Assembly: GCA_001695595.3 (NCBI GenBank)
Contig: MBPM02000005.1
Location: 1,364,001-1,428,000 of the forward strand
Length of the DNA stretch: 64,000 nt
Reading direction: 5' to 3'
DNA from: Plasmopara viticola
Taxonomy: Eukaryota > Oomycota > Peronosporomycetes > Peronosporales > Peronosporaceae
Position 1 is the stretch's first letter; every line of letters starts with the position of its first letter. The notes beneath the pieces were generated by a model that saw only the letters and a list, made by a program, of their open reading frames with translations, had not been told where the DNA came from and made no database searches. The translations under genes were made by a program, and so were the position numbers. Below, piece by piece: positions 46,460 to 58,426 of the stretch.

Positions 46460-47360
46460 GATGGATGGCTGATCGATAGCGGTGCGACATCGCATATGAC
46501 ACTTAAACGCGAAGACCTATTGCTTTTGATGATACGATCTTGGGCATTAATGTGATCAATGCAGACGGCAAGATTTTGGGTGTTCTTGGTAAAATAAGGG
46601 TTTAGCGGACTGGGATGGACGATAAGCACATCAGGAAGCTAGATGTTATGTACGTTCCAGGACTCGATAGACGGCAGCTATCGCTTGGAAAACTTGCAGA
46701 ACGTGGTTTACGTGTGAGGTTTCAGCAAATTTCATTTGTTATCTGGGGCAAGAATAAAGCTTTAGCTCTGAGCAAAAAGGTCCTCAAAGCTTTCGTCCTT
46801 GATTGCAAGCTTGAAGAAGCGCGCTTTGTCTAGTACGCCGGTGCTGACAATTAGTGGGAGCTGTGGCACGCGCGCATGGGGCTCTCAAGCGAGAGTGGTA
46901 TGGTCAAAGCTCAGCATGTCACGCATGGTGTGCCAGCTTTACACCGTGGCATCAAGACTTTATGTAGTGGATGTATACAAGATAAGCAGACCGTATCGTC
47001 GTTTCCTTAGCAATCAATAATAAGACAACGCGAGTTCTGAAGTTAAGTCATTCGGATTTGTTGGGACCCATGCAAACGGTATCAAAAGAGGAGCCAAATA
47101 TGTGCTAATACTCGTGAATGATTTTCCGCGTTTCGTGGTTGCCTGCTTCCTGTGGAGTAAGAGTGAGGTCGCCGCGAAGCTTGCCGAATATAAGATTTTT
47201 TTGAAAAGCAGTAGGGAGAGCAAATGAGATGCATTCGCTCTGACCATGGAACGGAAGGTGACATCTATGTGCTCTCAAGATGGTATCAAGCATCAGCGGA
47301 CTGTACCTTACAGCTCCCAACAAAACGGTCTAGCATGCTATAATACAAGGGCATGTCAAT
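46460..47360 (+). pseudogene. Copia protease and integrase relic
   Basis: DGWLIDSGATSHMT (46460-46501) is the copia protease active site with an intact DSGAT. It is followed in shifting frames by a pre-integrase zinc-binding part (WHARMG near 46860 and CSGCIQDKQ near 46970), an integrase core (YVLILVNDFPRF near 47100) and the conserved end QRTVPYSSQQNGLA (47293-47334). Stops and frameshifts between these make it inactive. Confidence 0.8.
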
Positions 47361-48114
47361 GACTTGGTGGGCGGAAGCTGTAAGCGCTGCTATATATCGA
47401 TTATAGAATTGTAAACATCGAACCAAGGAACATGATGCCGTACGAAGTAAGTTTAGAGGAGAAAGCGCGAATGGAACATTTGCGGTGTTTGGGTCCCAAG
47501 GATATGCTCACGTTGACAGCACTAAGAAAATGAAGCTCGACCCTAAGAGCTAAAGGGCATGCTTTCTTGGATTGCTGGAGACGCGAAGAAATATTGTGCT
47601 TATGTTTTGGAATCATCAAAATAAAGATCACACGATCTGTTCAGCTTGATGACCTATTAAATGGTATATATGACACACCGTGTTAGGGTAAAGAATCATT
47701 TACCCAAATTTTCAAGGAAGTGAATGAAAAAACGACCAAATTTTTCTGCTAAGCGATGGCCGGTGATAAACGAACCCATGAACAGTGCCGAGGAGTCTAA
47801 GCAAGATATTGGAATGGATGAGATTAAGTCAGAGCGCAATATCAATCTGGAGCAACCTCTAGCACTCGAAGATCGGATAGCAAATGGGCAAGAGCTGACA
47901 GAATATCACCCTCACAAATAGTTGAGGAGAACCGTTTAGTGTTTCGTCCAGGCACAGTAGTGGTCAATGCGTGCTAGCCAACTATATTCCTGAAAGGCAG
48001 CTTGGATCCGGACGACGAAATTCGGAAGAAAGTGAAGGATCACCGTCTCCGAAGCACCCAAGAGTCGGCGAAGATGGATTGCTTGCCAAAGAAGTGTTGA
48101 CGTATGCGGCAAAA

Positions 48115-49530
48115 ATCGACGGGGCTTCTCATATTTCGAACACATACGCTGAAGCAGTTGCATGTGATGAAGCAGTGGCATGGCGAGGAGCAATAAAGAA
48201 TGAACTGTTATCAGATGAACAGAACGGCACTTGGTCTATTGTACCGCTCGTCCGATTGGATGTCGATGGTTTTTCGCTGAGAAGCGTGATGAGAACGGCC
48301 GAGTCATTCTCCACATGGCACGGCTTGTTGCAAAGGAGTTTAAACAAAAATACTTTTTTTAAACGTACTTCCCGTAGCGAACATGAATATGATTTGGGTT
48401 GTCTTGGCTGTTTGCGTCGCAGACATATATGAAAGGAACAGCTGGATGCAAACACTGCGTTTCTGAATAGTGAGCTAAGCGACCGAGTCTATGTGGAGAT
48501 ACCGTCTGAAATTAAGACTACTGGAGATAATGTTTGTTTGCTCAATTAGGCCATAGACGAGCTAAGACAAGCAGCTAGTACCTGGAAATAGAAAGATGTT
48601 TGGCGTCTTTGTTTTAAATGGTTTCAAGAGTTGTGGCGCGGATCAGTGCGTACATGTAAAGCTCTCTAAGAGCGGGCACATCTACGTTTGCCTCTATGTT
48701 GTCGATACGATATTTGCAGCCAATCTCGCGCATAGACTTGTGAGGTCAAAGATGCCCTCAACAGTGCTTTTCTAAATGAAGGAGCTTGGTGACGCAAAGT
48801 TCATCTTGGGGATAGAGGTTGGTCACAAGAAGGAAGCCGGAACGCTTATCATCAAGCAAAAGCGTTACATTGACGAATTTACGCAACGATTTGGTCAGCA
48901 GAGTGCCAAGATGATCGATAGCCCATGTGCCTCTAGCTTTAGATTTTTAAAGAGCAATCGCCAGGAATAGATGTAGAAGCTACTGAAATGCATTCAAAGC
49001 CATATCGCTTTATTATCGGCTGTCTCATATACATAACAACATGTATGAGACCGGACATTGCCTACGTAATTACGCAGCTATCACGATTTCTCAAGAATCG
49101 TGGAATACAGCATTGGCCTGCCGCGAATCGTGTGTTAAGAGTCAAGGTGCCTGCATGGAATTATATATGAAGGAGGGACCACCAACATTATGGTTAAAGA
49201 TTCGCGGACGCAGACTGGGGAAGCAACATCGACGACAGGCGATCTGTATCTGGCGTGATGGTTGAAATTAGTAGTTCAAGTCAAAATTCAAAGGAAGGTG
49301 GTTTTGACTTAGCAGGAGCCGAGTATATGGCACTGAGCCTGTGCAACCAGGAAGTTTTGTGGACGGGCGCTATGTTGAAGGACATGGGCAAAGACCGGAA
49401 TTATGCAATGCAAGTCTGGGAAGACAACCAGGGGGCAATAAAATTGGCCCAGAATGCGGGGCACCATGCCAGAAGTAAGCATGTCGACATAACTTTAGGT
49501 GAGAAAGCGTTGAATACAGAACGACCCAAA
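48115..49530 (+). pseudogene. Copia reverse transcriptase and RNase H relic
   Basis: Reverse transcriptase starts with AWRGAIKNELLSDEQNGTWS (about 48180-48238). The catalytic strand reads YVCLYVVD (48682-48705), so the YVDD box has lost its first Asp. LGDAKFILGIEV follows at 48784-48819. RNase H is seen at 49290-49510, with AEYMALS, then EDNQGAIKLAQN and KHVDI. Frames shift several times between these motifs, which proves decay. Confidence 0.85.
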
Positions 49531-49670
49531 TCGACTGCGTCGATACAAAGCATCAGCTCGCGGACATGCTTACCAAGGCTCTCGGAACTAAATACTAAAG
49601 TTTTTACGCAAGAAGATAGACATTAAGAAGCACGAATCAAAGCAAACTCGACATTATCGGTGGGTGCGAG

Positions 49671-49912
49671 TGTTAAGATACTTCGCGGAATGTGCGTGGA
49701 CGACGTCACAAGTATTACGGTAATGTTGACAGTTACTGTCATGGATACGAATATTAATAATGGACATAATGATATTCGTTAATTGCTCTCGATAAATAAG
49801 GTTGCTTGTAGAAGCTTCATGAATGATCTTGACGAAAAGGCTTAGATGTAGCTCAAGGTAGCGAACTAAGGACCTAAATATATTTACTTCGATTTTTACC
49901 AACAAACCAACT
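49671..49912 (+). repeat. Right LTR of the copia element
   Basis: Starts TGTTAAGATAC directly after the GGTGGGTGCGAG polypurine tract and ends near ACCAACAAACCAAC. About 242 bp, aligned to the left LTR along its whole length with scattered differences and small indels. Confidence 0.8.
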
Positions 49913-52900
49913 CCATTGGATTTTTTATATTTCGTAAGCATCTTGCCGACTTTAATGTCGACGAATACGACGCTAATGACGAATTCTTTGTAAAAGTTTT
50001 CGATGGAAATTCCTTTGTGGTTCCTTTTGGACTTTGCGTGATTTAAACCGACTTTATTTTTAATGGTCGATCAGAAGACATGATCCAACCGCCTATTAGT
50101 GTACCTAATTATGAATACTCATGAGGAATTTCTAGCATTTTTTAAACACTATATATAGGCTTCTCTAGCTCGACTTAAAGCTCCAATCGAGATAGAAGTG
50201 TTTAAACATCGTTTAAATGAGCACCTTAGCATCTTTTACAGAAGCAGACAATAAATTTTCATGACGTATACATATTCTTCCTCTTTAGTCAATTAATTGC
50301 CCAAATTTCAGCCTCGGTTTGCTTACTATATTTCTTTCGAAATGTATTGTAGTATCCAAACGTGTACCAACATCTGCTTTTGACCATCTTACACGTGGCA
50401 TTAAATGTTAAAATCTGTAACTCTTTGCTTGTATGTATGCTCATCATCAACGGAACAAAAGCCGAGATAAACTCTAAGCGACTTCAAAGTCAGAACTTCG
50501 TATTTGTTTGGATATTAAAGATGGGGTCATCTAAATCTATTGTTGTTTTTACAACGACGAATTTGTTGAGCTCAATCGGCTAGCCTGGTGTAATTGTTGA
50601 CAAGAAATTGTCATGCTCGCATCTTTCATATATATTACAAGCAATATAATTTTTCTTACCTCACCCAGACTTGTGAGCTTAAAATAGTTTTGTGCCCGCA
50701 TCAATCAAAACTTAGTGACTCTAAATTCTTTGGAAGCTTATTAAATGAACTGCAAAAGGGTTGGGTGGATTCCTATCAAAAGCGGACTTCTAAATGGTAT
50801 TGCAGTCGCGGCCGGACCTGAAGCAACTCCACCACTTGCTTCATTATGATTATGAGCTGTGTAGGAATAACTAATGCAATGACAGTTTTTTGTATCAAAG
50901 GGGATCATATCCACTCAGATAACATTACTGCATGTTGATGTATAATTGCTGTGAGTAAAACAATAGTCATGATCATATCTGCTACGTTGGTGCTACAATT
51001 GATTTATCAAAGCATTATATAATAGGCTTAAAGGACAAAAAGTGTAAGTACTCAAATGTAGGGACCACAACTGGCAAAATTGTAAATTCTACCTTTCTTG
51101 AAATTGTAATCCGTATAAATACAAGATTATGCCGAGCTAGATCGGTATACGGTATATGGCCTTTCAATGAATACAATATACCAACTAGTTTAAGGGAGGT
51201 TGCGCGTATAAGGCTTTTCCATTTGTGCTTTCAAGAAGGCAAACCGAAAAAAAACAAGGAAACAGAGGGAAGTCAGTGTTCTGCTGATTGATGAAAAAAT
51301 ACAAGCAATTTAATGAGTTTCAATCAGCGAGGCTTGACGAGTTGTGAATGTGGTAGTCAATCCCAAAACGTATCGTCTTAAATTTAAAAAAGGGCCATTC
51401 AATTTACTCTTTTGTTTATGATCACGACTTAAAGACTTAATTTGTCTATTTGGTGTGATGCGCCAAGGGTACTTCCGACATCTGAAAATGTGAAGGAAGT
51501 TAACACTGGTCTTTTTTTGCTGACATGTACTACGTCTAAGCCTAATCAAATACAAGTACCAAAAATTTAAGTGCTTGCCCTCTACCTCATCAACAAAGTA
51601 CATTTGGCGTCAGTCCCTGTCCTCTTAAGCAGGTCGATATAGATTGAGAAACAGATCCAAGAATCTCCGTTTCGTAGAACCCATCCGTGGTATTTGTCAC
51701 ACCACTGAGACTTCGCGTCTTTTTAATTTCTTTATCTATTCCACCACCAAGTTTTTCATGCATATTGACAAGCCACTTTGCGACGTTGTTGATTCGATTT
51801 ATGTGGATTTTTTTGATACTTTGTTAGAGGGGACGCTTGTAGTTGATTTACACGCGCGAGGTGCGTTTCTCGACCCGCATTGAGATTGTCGGAATTTTAA
51901 TCAAATCGGCTTTCATCACCATCAAGACTTATCCTGACGACGAAACACATGTATGGACAATTAGGGACTTTAATAAAATACTGTTTGCCACTATCACAAA
52001 ATTTTGGAACAATGACTTCGATTGATTTAAACCCTTGTAATTTAATCTGAGTACGATCGTTTTGTCTAGCACAGTCCCGGTCAAATACTGTCAATTTTGG
52101 CGGTAGTGCGCTTCATCGATGGACAAACATCATAGCTCGTAGGGCCAATTATTAATCAGTGGAAAATGCCAAGCGAAGGTTTCTTGCAACACCTTTAAGA
52201 GTAGAATTAGCTTCGTTTTCCGATGCAACTTTTTAAAAAAACTGGCAACGACTCCAAAATGGAGTAATTTACAGCAGCGTTACTATCAGATAGCACATGA
52301 TTGATTTGATGAAGCCACACAAAACTCGCAATTAGTTAATTACATACACAGAGTCAAACGCATGAGGAATCTCACTAGATAGGTTGAATATCAGTCTTGT
52401 AGAGAGTAGGTAGTCCATTCAAATAATCATTGGCAGATTTGTGCTTCATAAAATGCATGACAGCGTCGAGATTGACGCTCATTTTTGAACTGGACAACTA
52501 CTCGCTTAAGCTTGAGACTATAATCTTACATTCTGGCCATTTTGTGAACGTAAAAGGCTTTACTAAATGAAATGAGCGCAATCAATTTCACTCCTTTGTC
52601 ATCGAATCTAAGCTTGATGTTGTTCATTTCATACCACACTGGTGGGCCGTTGTTACCCTTCGCGCAAAGTTTGTCGATCCAGTAGAGCCAATCCAAAACT
52701 TCAATGATTAAAATGCGCAACAAGGACGAATCATTTATAAAGACTTCTTTACACTCGCAAATTAGATCATAATCGAATAGCATCAAGTCACTGACAGTCT
52801 TTTTTAAAATGATCAGCTTCATGTTTCTTCACTCGTAAAATCAAAAGCATTTTCTCAGTGTTCACTATGGCGCGAGATTTGGAATAAGGTTTTGCCATGA

Positions 52901-53540
52901 GCTCCTTCATTGTTCTAAGTTCGCCGAACTTGCTTCGACAATGTGTTGCCCAGCTCGTCTCGTGCGCTCAAATTTTCCTAAGTGAGATTTGTGTAGGCTT
53001 TGATTGTAAAAGAAAATGCGGTTCGCATCGCTGCTAGTGCTATCGTTATAATAGAATCATACATTAACGATTTATAACGCCACTGCGTGTGCAAATCAAC
53101 TGGCGTGACCTAAAGTCGGGGCATAGTTAGGTCACCGCAAGAGCAATCGACAATTGGCGATATCTATGATATTTTATGGTGACCGAGTTACGTGATTATT
53201 AGCACGATAACATCTTGTTTATACTAAATTTGTCAAGTGAGTTAATTTACACTTCAATATTGTGTATTTTCTTCCTATTCCGCACCAACCGTGGTCATCT
53301 TGTTCTGGAACGTTGCTTGCTTTGCTTCGAAATGGATTGACCGGTGCACTTTTTTAGCACAGTCTTGCAATCTAAGATTTTTTTATATCGCTGCAAAAGC
53401 ATCAGATTCCCTTAATTGGTCGCACAACTTGTATGCTTATTGCATTAAAAAAGTACAAAAGCAACGTTGGCCCTACGAACGACAATTCGACAATGCGCTA
53501 TTAAGCGGAAAGTATTTAGAAGAGATATAACATCAAGAAA
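49913..53540. other. Gene-poor stretch between the copia element and CRN copy 2
   Basis: Contains the minus-strand relic near 50.3 kb. Open frames at 51644-51883 (plus), 52526-52822 (minus) and 53291-53530 (plus) look somewhat protein-like (for example HIDKPLCDVVDSIYVDFFDT and EVLDWLYWIDKLCAKGNNG) and may be debris of a longer ancestral gene, but frames and strands disagree. No intact gene. Confidence 0.35.
50280..50510 (-). pseudogene. Relic of the same unidentified gene as 1.1-1.5 kb
   Basis: The minus strand gives SADVGTRLDTTIHFERNIV, which parallels SADTDTHLDTTMKFEGN at the 1.3 kb copy. The shared pattern LDTTxxFExN with different stops and frames shows that two copies of one gene decayed separately. 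Family not recognised. Confidence 0.45.
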
Positions 53541-55490
53541 GTGTGTAACTTTGTCCAGAGCAACACCAAGCAGTGCAAGCTTGCTTGCGAGCAGAGAACG
53601 ACGTGGTTAGCATCCGAGTAGTACCGAGATCGTCGAGAAGAGTCATAAAGTCGAAGACGTTTCACCACAAGTCAAAACTTTTGTCATGGCTGAGATTGTT
53701 GATACATTAGCGCCATCAGTGATCCCGCCTGTTGTGCTTCAAATGTCAAAAATCCAAGCAGCAAAATTAAATGTCCCGAAATGCGCGGTATATGGGTAGA
53801 TATATGCGAGTAATGATAAAGTCACGATTGCTATTAGGTAATATATAACTTGGCAACCTTCGATTGCTCATGGGATGCTCTGAGTACACATAGGAAACGC
53901 TCGTTTGTTGCTCTAGACATCACAAAGCATCAATCTCCTTTCAATACCTATCCATCCTGTAAGTCAATGTTCTCTTCCAGGTTTTAGTTGCTAGAGGATA
54001 TCTTTGATGTAGTAGTGACTATAAATGAGCAAGACGATGTTGACGGCTCGACAACTTTTTAATTTCATGGAGATGCCTCAGTCTCTCAGTAATTTGATGT
54101 TCATGCTTGTAAATACTAAGCTCCTTTCGTTCTTTCGACAGACTAAAGCACACCACGTTGCAGAGGGACACAAGTGATAAGAATCGATCCTGATTATTCA
54201 AAACAGTGTCATAATCGGTTTAAAGAGGGTATTCGATTTTGAGGTCGCGGTGTATGGCGAAGAAAAAGTGTTCTCCGTGAAGATCGCACGTGGAGCAAAA
54301 GTGAGTGAGCTACAGAAAGCTATTGCTGACACCGTGAGTACCGAGGCGCGGAAGAGCGGCGCGTGGCTGAAATACGACGATAGTCTGGATGACTTGTTGT
54401 CCGGAGAAAAGATTGACACTACGTATCGCAAGATGCGGCCTTCGTGGCAGCTCACAAAAACCGAGTACTTTGGGGACTTTCAGCTCGGAGCAGAAGAGAT
54501 TCACATCTTGGTGAAACTCCCCGAATCGGCGCCTGGTGAACCGATTGGAAAAAAAGTTTTTGGCTTGTGACTGGATTGGTGGAAAATGCGGTGCAAACAA
54601 GAGGTCAATCTATCGAGTTGCTGACGCCCAACTCGGATGCTATGACCCGACGAATGTCATAGCCAACGACAAAATTCAAGCATTCTGGTATGCGAACAAT
54701 AATTTGCAGATTCATGTGCTCTTAGAAAAAAGTCTGTTTATTTGGTTGTTGCGATTGTTGATGCACTGACGTTGTTGTTGTTTTGTGTAGAGACACATGC
54801 CTTGTACTTTAGGAATCGTTAAAGAGCGGAATGTGTTCCAATCTCGAAAACTTTGTTTCTTTCTCAAGTTCCCTGCCCGAACTATAAGCAGCTCATTTTC
54901 AAAGATGATGATGTCGCCGAAGATTCTGATTCGCCCCGGAAGACAGTGTATTCATGTGATTCCGAATTCTCTCTCATCGATACAAATAACCCCGTTTTCT
55001 AGTACCAGCGAATCGAAGCAGATGAGAATTTCGGTCCGCATGGCAAGGCCGAAATTGCTCATTTGATGTCAAAAGCACATTGCCGTCGATTCCCGAGTTG
55101 CAAGAAGTATGATGATGACGACAACAACCGACTCGCGCTCTCTCGTGATATGCATGGGACTTACGATATGCTTCATTTTGACTTTCCCGTGGTTAATATG
55201 GAAGTTGGATCAGTATCCCATGAATTGGTGTTTGACAACAGATTCAAGGTAGGTCGAAGTCACTATTTTGTATCGAAAAAGCAATTTAATTGTCCTGTCT
55301 ATTAGGTGGACTTAAATGTTTCAGTGTATAGTCACGTTTATCTCTTTCTATTCAAGCGATCAAAAGACGAATCGACGCGAACCAGTGATGCACTTGTCTT
55401 GAAAACGTTCGTTCACGTTGAAGATCCAGATCCAGCTGTCGAGAAGCTTCGACAGAGCTTTTTCGAAATGAAGCTGGCTGTCAATTAGTG
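53541..55490 (+). repeat. Duplicated block, copy 2 (partner 6.29-8.36 kb)
   Basis: Aligns with 6291-8360 in the same orientation. The intron-like segment at 55249-55305 corresponds in position to 8107-8162, showing that the split gene, not a processed transcript, was duplicated. Confidence 0.65.
54241..55488 (+). pseudogene. Crinkler (CRN)-type effector, HNH-like C-terminus, broken copy 2
   Basis: Paralogue of the locus at 7.0 kb. The region corresponding to the start codon is lost (no ATG before FEVAVYGEE). The header has a deletion that removes the LYLARK-motif region, while LDDLLSGEKID, a YFGDFQL segment and an HILVKLPE end remain. The frame then shifts near 54550. A TAG lies at 55000-55002, two codons before the stop position of copy 1. 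The C-terminal part keeps LMSKAHCRRF, DDDDNNRLALS and DMHG, an HNH-like pattern, and an intron-like segment at 55249-55305. Four kinds of damage make it a clear pseudogene. As the damage differs from that of copy 1, the two copies were inactivated independently. Confidence 0.75.
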
Positions 55491-56052
55491 ACGCAAGCGT
55501 CGTTAAAGCCAGAAGGCAAGCTCCAGTTTTGTTGTACGTCCGAATGGTGTATCATAGACTTTTTGGTATCTAAAAGACACATTGTGCTCGAAGCAGGTAA
55601 GAAAACTTTAAAGTTTGAAAGTAGCTTTGCATAAAACCACGATAGTGCATATATTTCTCGTATAAGTTTAAAAATATTTTTTTATAATGTGAGAGGAATT
55701 ACATACGGGAAAATACTAATGCGATGAAAAAGTAACCCTTTTCTGTCGAAACTTGCATTGCTGATGACGAAGAAAATATTAAAGTGAGCTCCCGAAATGA
55801 CGTGACGGCGAAAATGGCTGTATAGGTTGATTGGAGAAGTGCAGAAGTCACTTTTCGGCCATTGATAACGCGAACAGGGAAAGTAGAAAAAGAGGTCACT
55901 CGTGATGAGCGTAGACCAATGCGCAAATAACCGTGCAGAGGAGTTGACAAAAGATGAATGGTGTGGTACACCCAACCTCGAATTGTTTACTATCAGACTT
56001 AATCTTACTGCCTCTACGAACCTTCAATAATTTATAAAGTAAGTGGTCACAA

Positions 56053-56913
56053 ATGGAAGCGGCTCCGCACGTCTCGCGGTGGCGACTACCAGCATGCAAA
56101 TCATCCGAAACACTTGAACTTTCACCAGCTCACGTGTCGCTTCGCTACCTCAACGAGTTTGTGGGTAAATTGCACTGCGCTTCTGACCTGCTGCTGCATG
56201 GTTTGTACCCAGACGCAAAAGAGGTCACCGAGGTAATTTCGACTGTCTTTTTTAATAAAAAACAGAATCCATGACACACTTACCGTATGATTCGTTATCT
56301 ATAGAGCATGGCGCTATTTAATGCTGTCCGACGCTATCTTGAACCCCCTAACGAGATGAACAACATCAACGACAAACACGATGGCATTATTGTAGTTGGA
56401 GACGGCAATACTCGTGAGTGGTCGAATCAATGCATTTCTATCCTTTTTGTGCTGAGATTGCGTATATCCAGCACGCACAGCGGCAATGTTTGCGTATCGA
56501 ATGCGCGAATGGAAATGTTATAGTGTCGACCCCGCCATGGACAACCAAAGCGAGGTTTGTTCCAAAACTAAAGCAAAAGTTATTGCAATAGTGACTATTT
56601 TTTGTGTCGCCAGCGGTCAAAGGGCTGGACGGACATAGCAAATCTGGTTACGGTGCGCAATAAGATTGAAAATGTTCGCATTGCCGTAAGACGGGCGATT
56701 GTCGTGCTCGTCCACGCCCACGTCACGCTGGATCAGGCCTTGAGTGCAGTGCACGCAGACGAACTCTGTGGTGTTGTTACGTTACCGTGCTGCAATTGGT
56801 ACGGTCAGCAAGAGACGTTATTGGGACGACAGCCGGATCTTGTGTACGATGACTTTAGTGTCCTCTCTACTCATCGTGAAGTACATCGTCTGTTCTTTCA
56901 GTGTTTGAACTGA
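56053..56913 (+). CDS. Conserved-looking protein, Rossmann/methyltransferase-like, four exons
   Basis: Proposed exons 56053-56232, 56305-56413, 56472-56554 and 56614-56913, with GT-AG introns of 72, 58 and 59 nt that join in phase to give 223 residues. Joining exons 2 and 3 creates VVGDGNTPRTAAMFA, a Gly-rich loop like motif I of class I methyltransferases, followed by CYSVDPAM, where the Asp sits as in the second strand. Exon 4 has RAIVVLVHAHVTL and LCGVVTLPCCN, like the later strands. None of the four pieces is convincing alone; their clean splicing is the main evidence that the gene is real. Function is unknown. The next gene starts 127 bp downstream on the same strand. An alternative acceptor 9 nt downstream (exon 3 from 56481) would remove three residues. 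Confidence 0.7.
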
Positions 56914-57040
56914 AAAAGTTGGCTGACTTTTAAATCCTACTCGTTGCATGTAGCTCCGCGTATGGGTTGGCCATGGTCTCTGTGATCCATGTGATCGTGT
57001 CGATTCTTTTCAATCCAATCTTTCCTTGTCGTCGAGATTC

Positions 57041-58426
57041 ATGAAAGGTTGTGTCCGTAAGGAATTTGTCGCAATTGAGAATAAGGGGCCGAAAGTGACG
57101 ACTGCCATAGATCTCGCAAAGGGTCGGAAACGACATGAGGGTGTTCTTGATTTCCTATACGATATTCAAAACGAAATTGCCAGCGATGCTGCTTTGTTAA
57201 AGTACAAGACCGACCACGATCGTTTACGTGCTGCAGTTGCATCACACCTTGATACAGATACGTCGGTACTTGTGCTTGATCGACATTGTCGGCACGCTGG
57301 TGTACATTTCCTCTTGCAAGAAGGGTATACGAATGTATACACCATTTCTTCAGCTGACAAGCAATCGAGGAGTGTTGAGAGTGAAAGGGGCACAAAGACG
57401 CTTGTCTTGCAGCTCGCCAAGGCCACAAAGGACGTAAAGGTTGATACAACCGACGAAACAGTCAAGCTTCAACCGTGTGGTCATTTCGTGCTCCAGTCAT
57501 CCTTTGATACCAATAAACAAGTTCAAGACGAGGAATTAATTACCGTGTCGTTTGAAAATGACGGTCATTTATGGCCTTCAGTAACGTGCCTTTTTGATAT
57601 GGGTGCAATTTTTCAAGGATTCCAGAGCCGATCGAAAAAGAACCCATTTTTTTTTCGCCATTTATACCGCACATTGGACGACCTCTGTAGTACGACTTTT
57701 CGTGACGCTCAAAAGAGTCGAGATTGTACCGAAAAACCGTCGCTAATGTGCCTAACCCCACGGAAACAGTGGCGAAAGAACGAGTTTCTTGCTCATTCCG
57801 AATTAAAGTATGCGGTACACTCTCTCCTTGTGACGGAGACGCAGTCAACAGGCCCTGAAATGTACATGTACTGTTGCTATAAACGCCCTCTGCAATCAAA
57901 TGGCGCTGGTGCCATTGCTACTGTAGCAAAGAGCAACGGTGCCACGAGTGCTCGAGATGCTGCGCTCGAACTCTGGCTCGAGCAGGAAAAAAGGCTCAAA
58001 GAGCGACAATTGGAGCTGGAAAGAAGGAAGAGGCTTACAAGTCTTGACTCTTTGGATAGGCGAGTGAAAGCAGCTTGTGATCAAGAACAAGCAGATGCGA
58101 AAGTTCGGGAAACTCGTGCTGAACCAAAAAGAGTGTACGTGCAAGTGGAGGGTACAGTTACGCGTATTCGTCGGTTTAGTACCGGTTTGGCCTTCCTTTC
58201 ACTCGAATTCGATAAAATTGGCGAGGATCGACCGTTACAAGTGTTTTTACAAAGCGATACGATGAACTTATCGGTTTCAACGTTGTTAAAATTGGCAAGT
58301 CTTTTACGAAAGGGAGACCAGTTGACTGCAATTGGTTTCATGGCCCGAAATGCCCACGGACACTCCATGCTACAAGTGGAAGCAATGGCGTTGACTCGTA
58401 CTCGAAAGTACGAGGCATTCAGTTAG
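57041..58426 (+). CDS. Unrecognised protein with coiled coil and OB-fold-like C-terminus
   Basis: Single exon, 461 residues from the first ATG; an upstream TTG-begun extension is ignored. The N-terminal half starts VAIENKGPKVTTAIDLAKG, and a segment TSVLVLDRHCRHAG with NVYTISS further on could be a Rossmann-like fold. Residues about 300-355 are Glu/Arg/Lys-rich and should form a coiled coil (WLEQEKRLKERQLELERRK). Residues about 365-450 (YVQVEGTVTRIRRFSTG, then LAFLSLEF and QVFLQSD) have the strand pattern of an OB fold, hinting at nucleic-acid or small-ligand binding. No catalytic motif is certain. It closely follows the gene at 56.05 kb. Long open frame and even codon use support an active gene. 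Function unknown. Confidence 0.75.
   Translation: MKGCVRKEFVAIENKGPKVTTAIDLAKGRKRHEGVLDFLYDIQNEIASDAALLKYKTDHDRLRAAVASHLDTDTSVLVLDRHCRHAGVHFLLQEGYTNVYTISSADKQSRSVESERGTKTLVLQLAKATKDVKVDTTDETVKLQPCGHFVLQSSFDTNKQVQDEELITVSFENDGHLWPSVTCLFDMGAIFQGFQSRSKKNPFFFRHLYRTLDDLCSTTFRDAQKSRDCTEKPSLMCLTPRKQWRKNEFLAHSELKYAVHSLLVTETQSTGPEMYMYCCYKRPLQSNGAGAIATVAKSNGATSARDAALELWLEQEKRLKERQLELERRKRLTSLDSLDRRVKAACDQEQADAKVRETRAEPKRVYVQVEGTVTRIRRFSTGLAFLSLEFDKIGEDRPLQVFLQSDTMNLSVSTLLKLASLLRKGDQLTAIGFMARNAHGHSMLQVEAMALTRTRKYEAFS

Larger units (their letters stand above)
45412..49912 (+). mobile_element. Ty1/copia LTR retrotransposon, full-length but inactive
   Basis: A 4.5-kb element bounded by two related LTRs (separate entries). 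Internal order is gag, zinc knuckle, protease, integrase, reverse transcriptase and RNase H, which is the copia order with integrase before reverse transcriptase. All parts carry stops and frameshifts. Just before the right LTR, GGTGGGTGCGAG serves as the polypurine tract. A clear 5-bp target-site duplication is not preserved. LTR divergence of roughly a quarter of positions by eye implies an old insertion. Confidence 0.85.
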
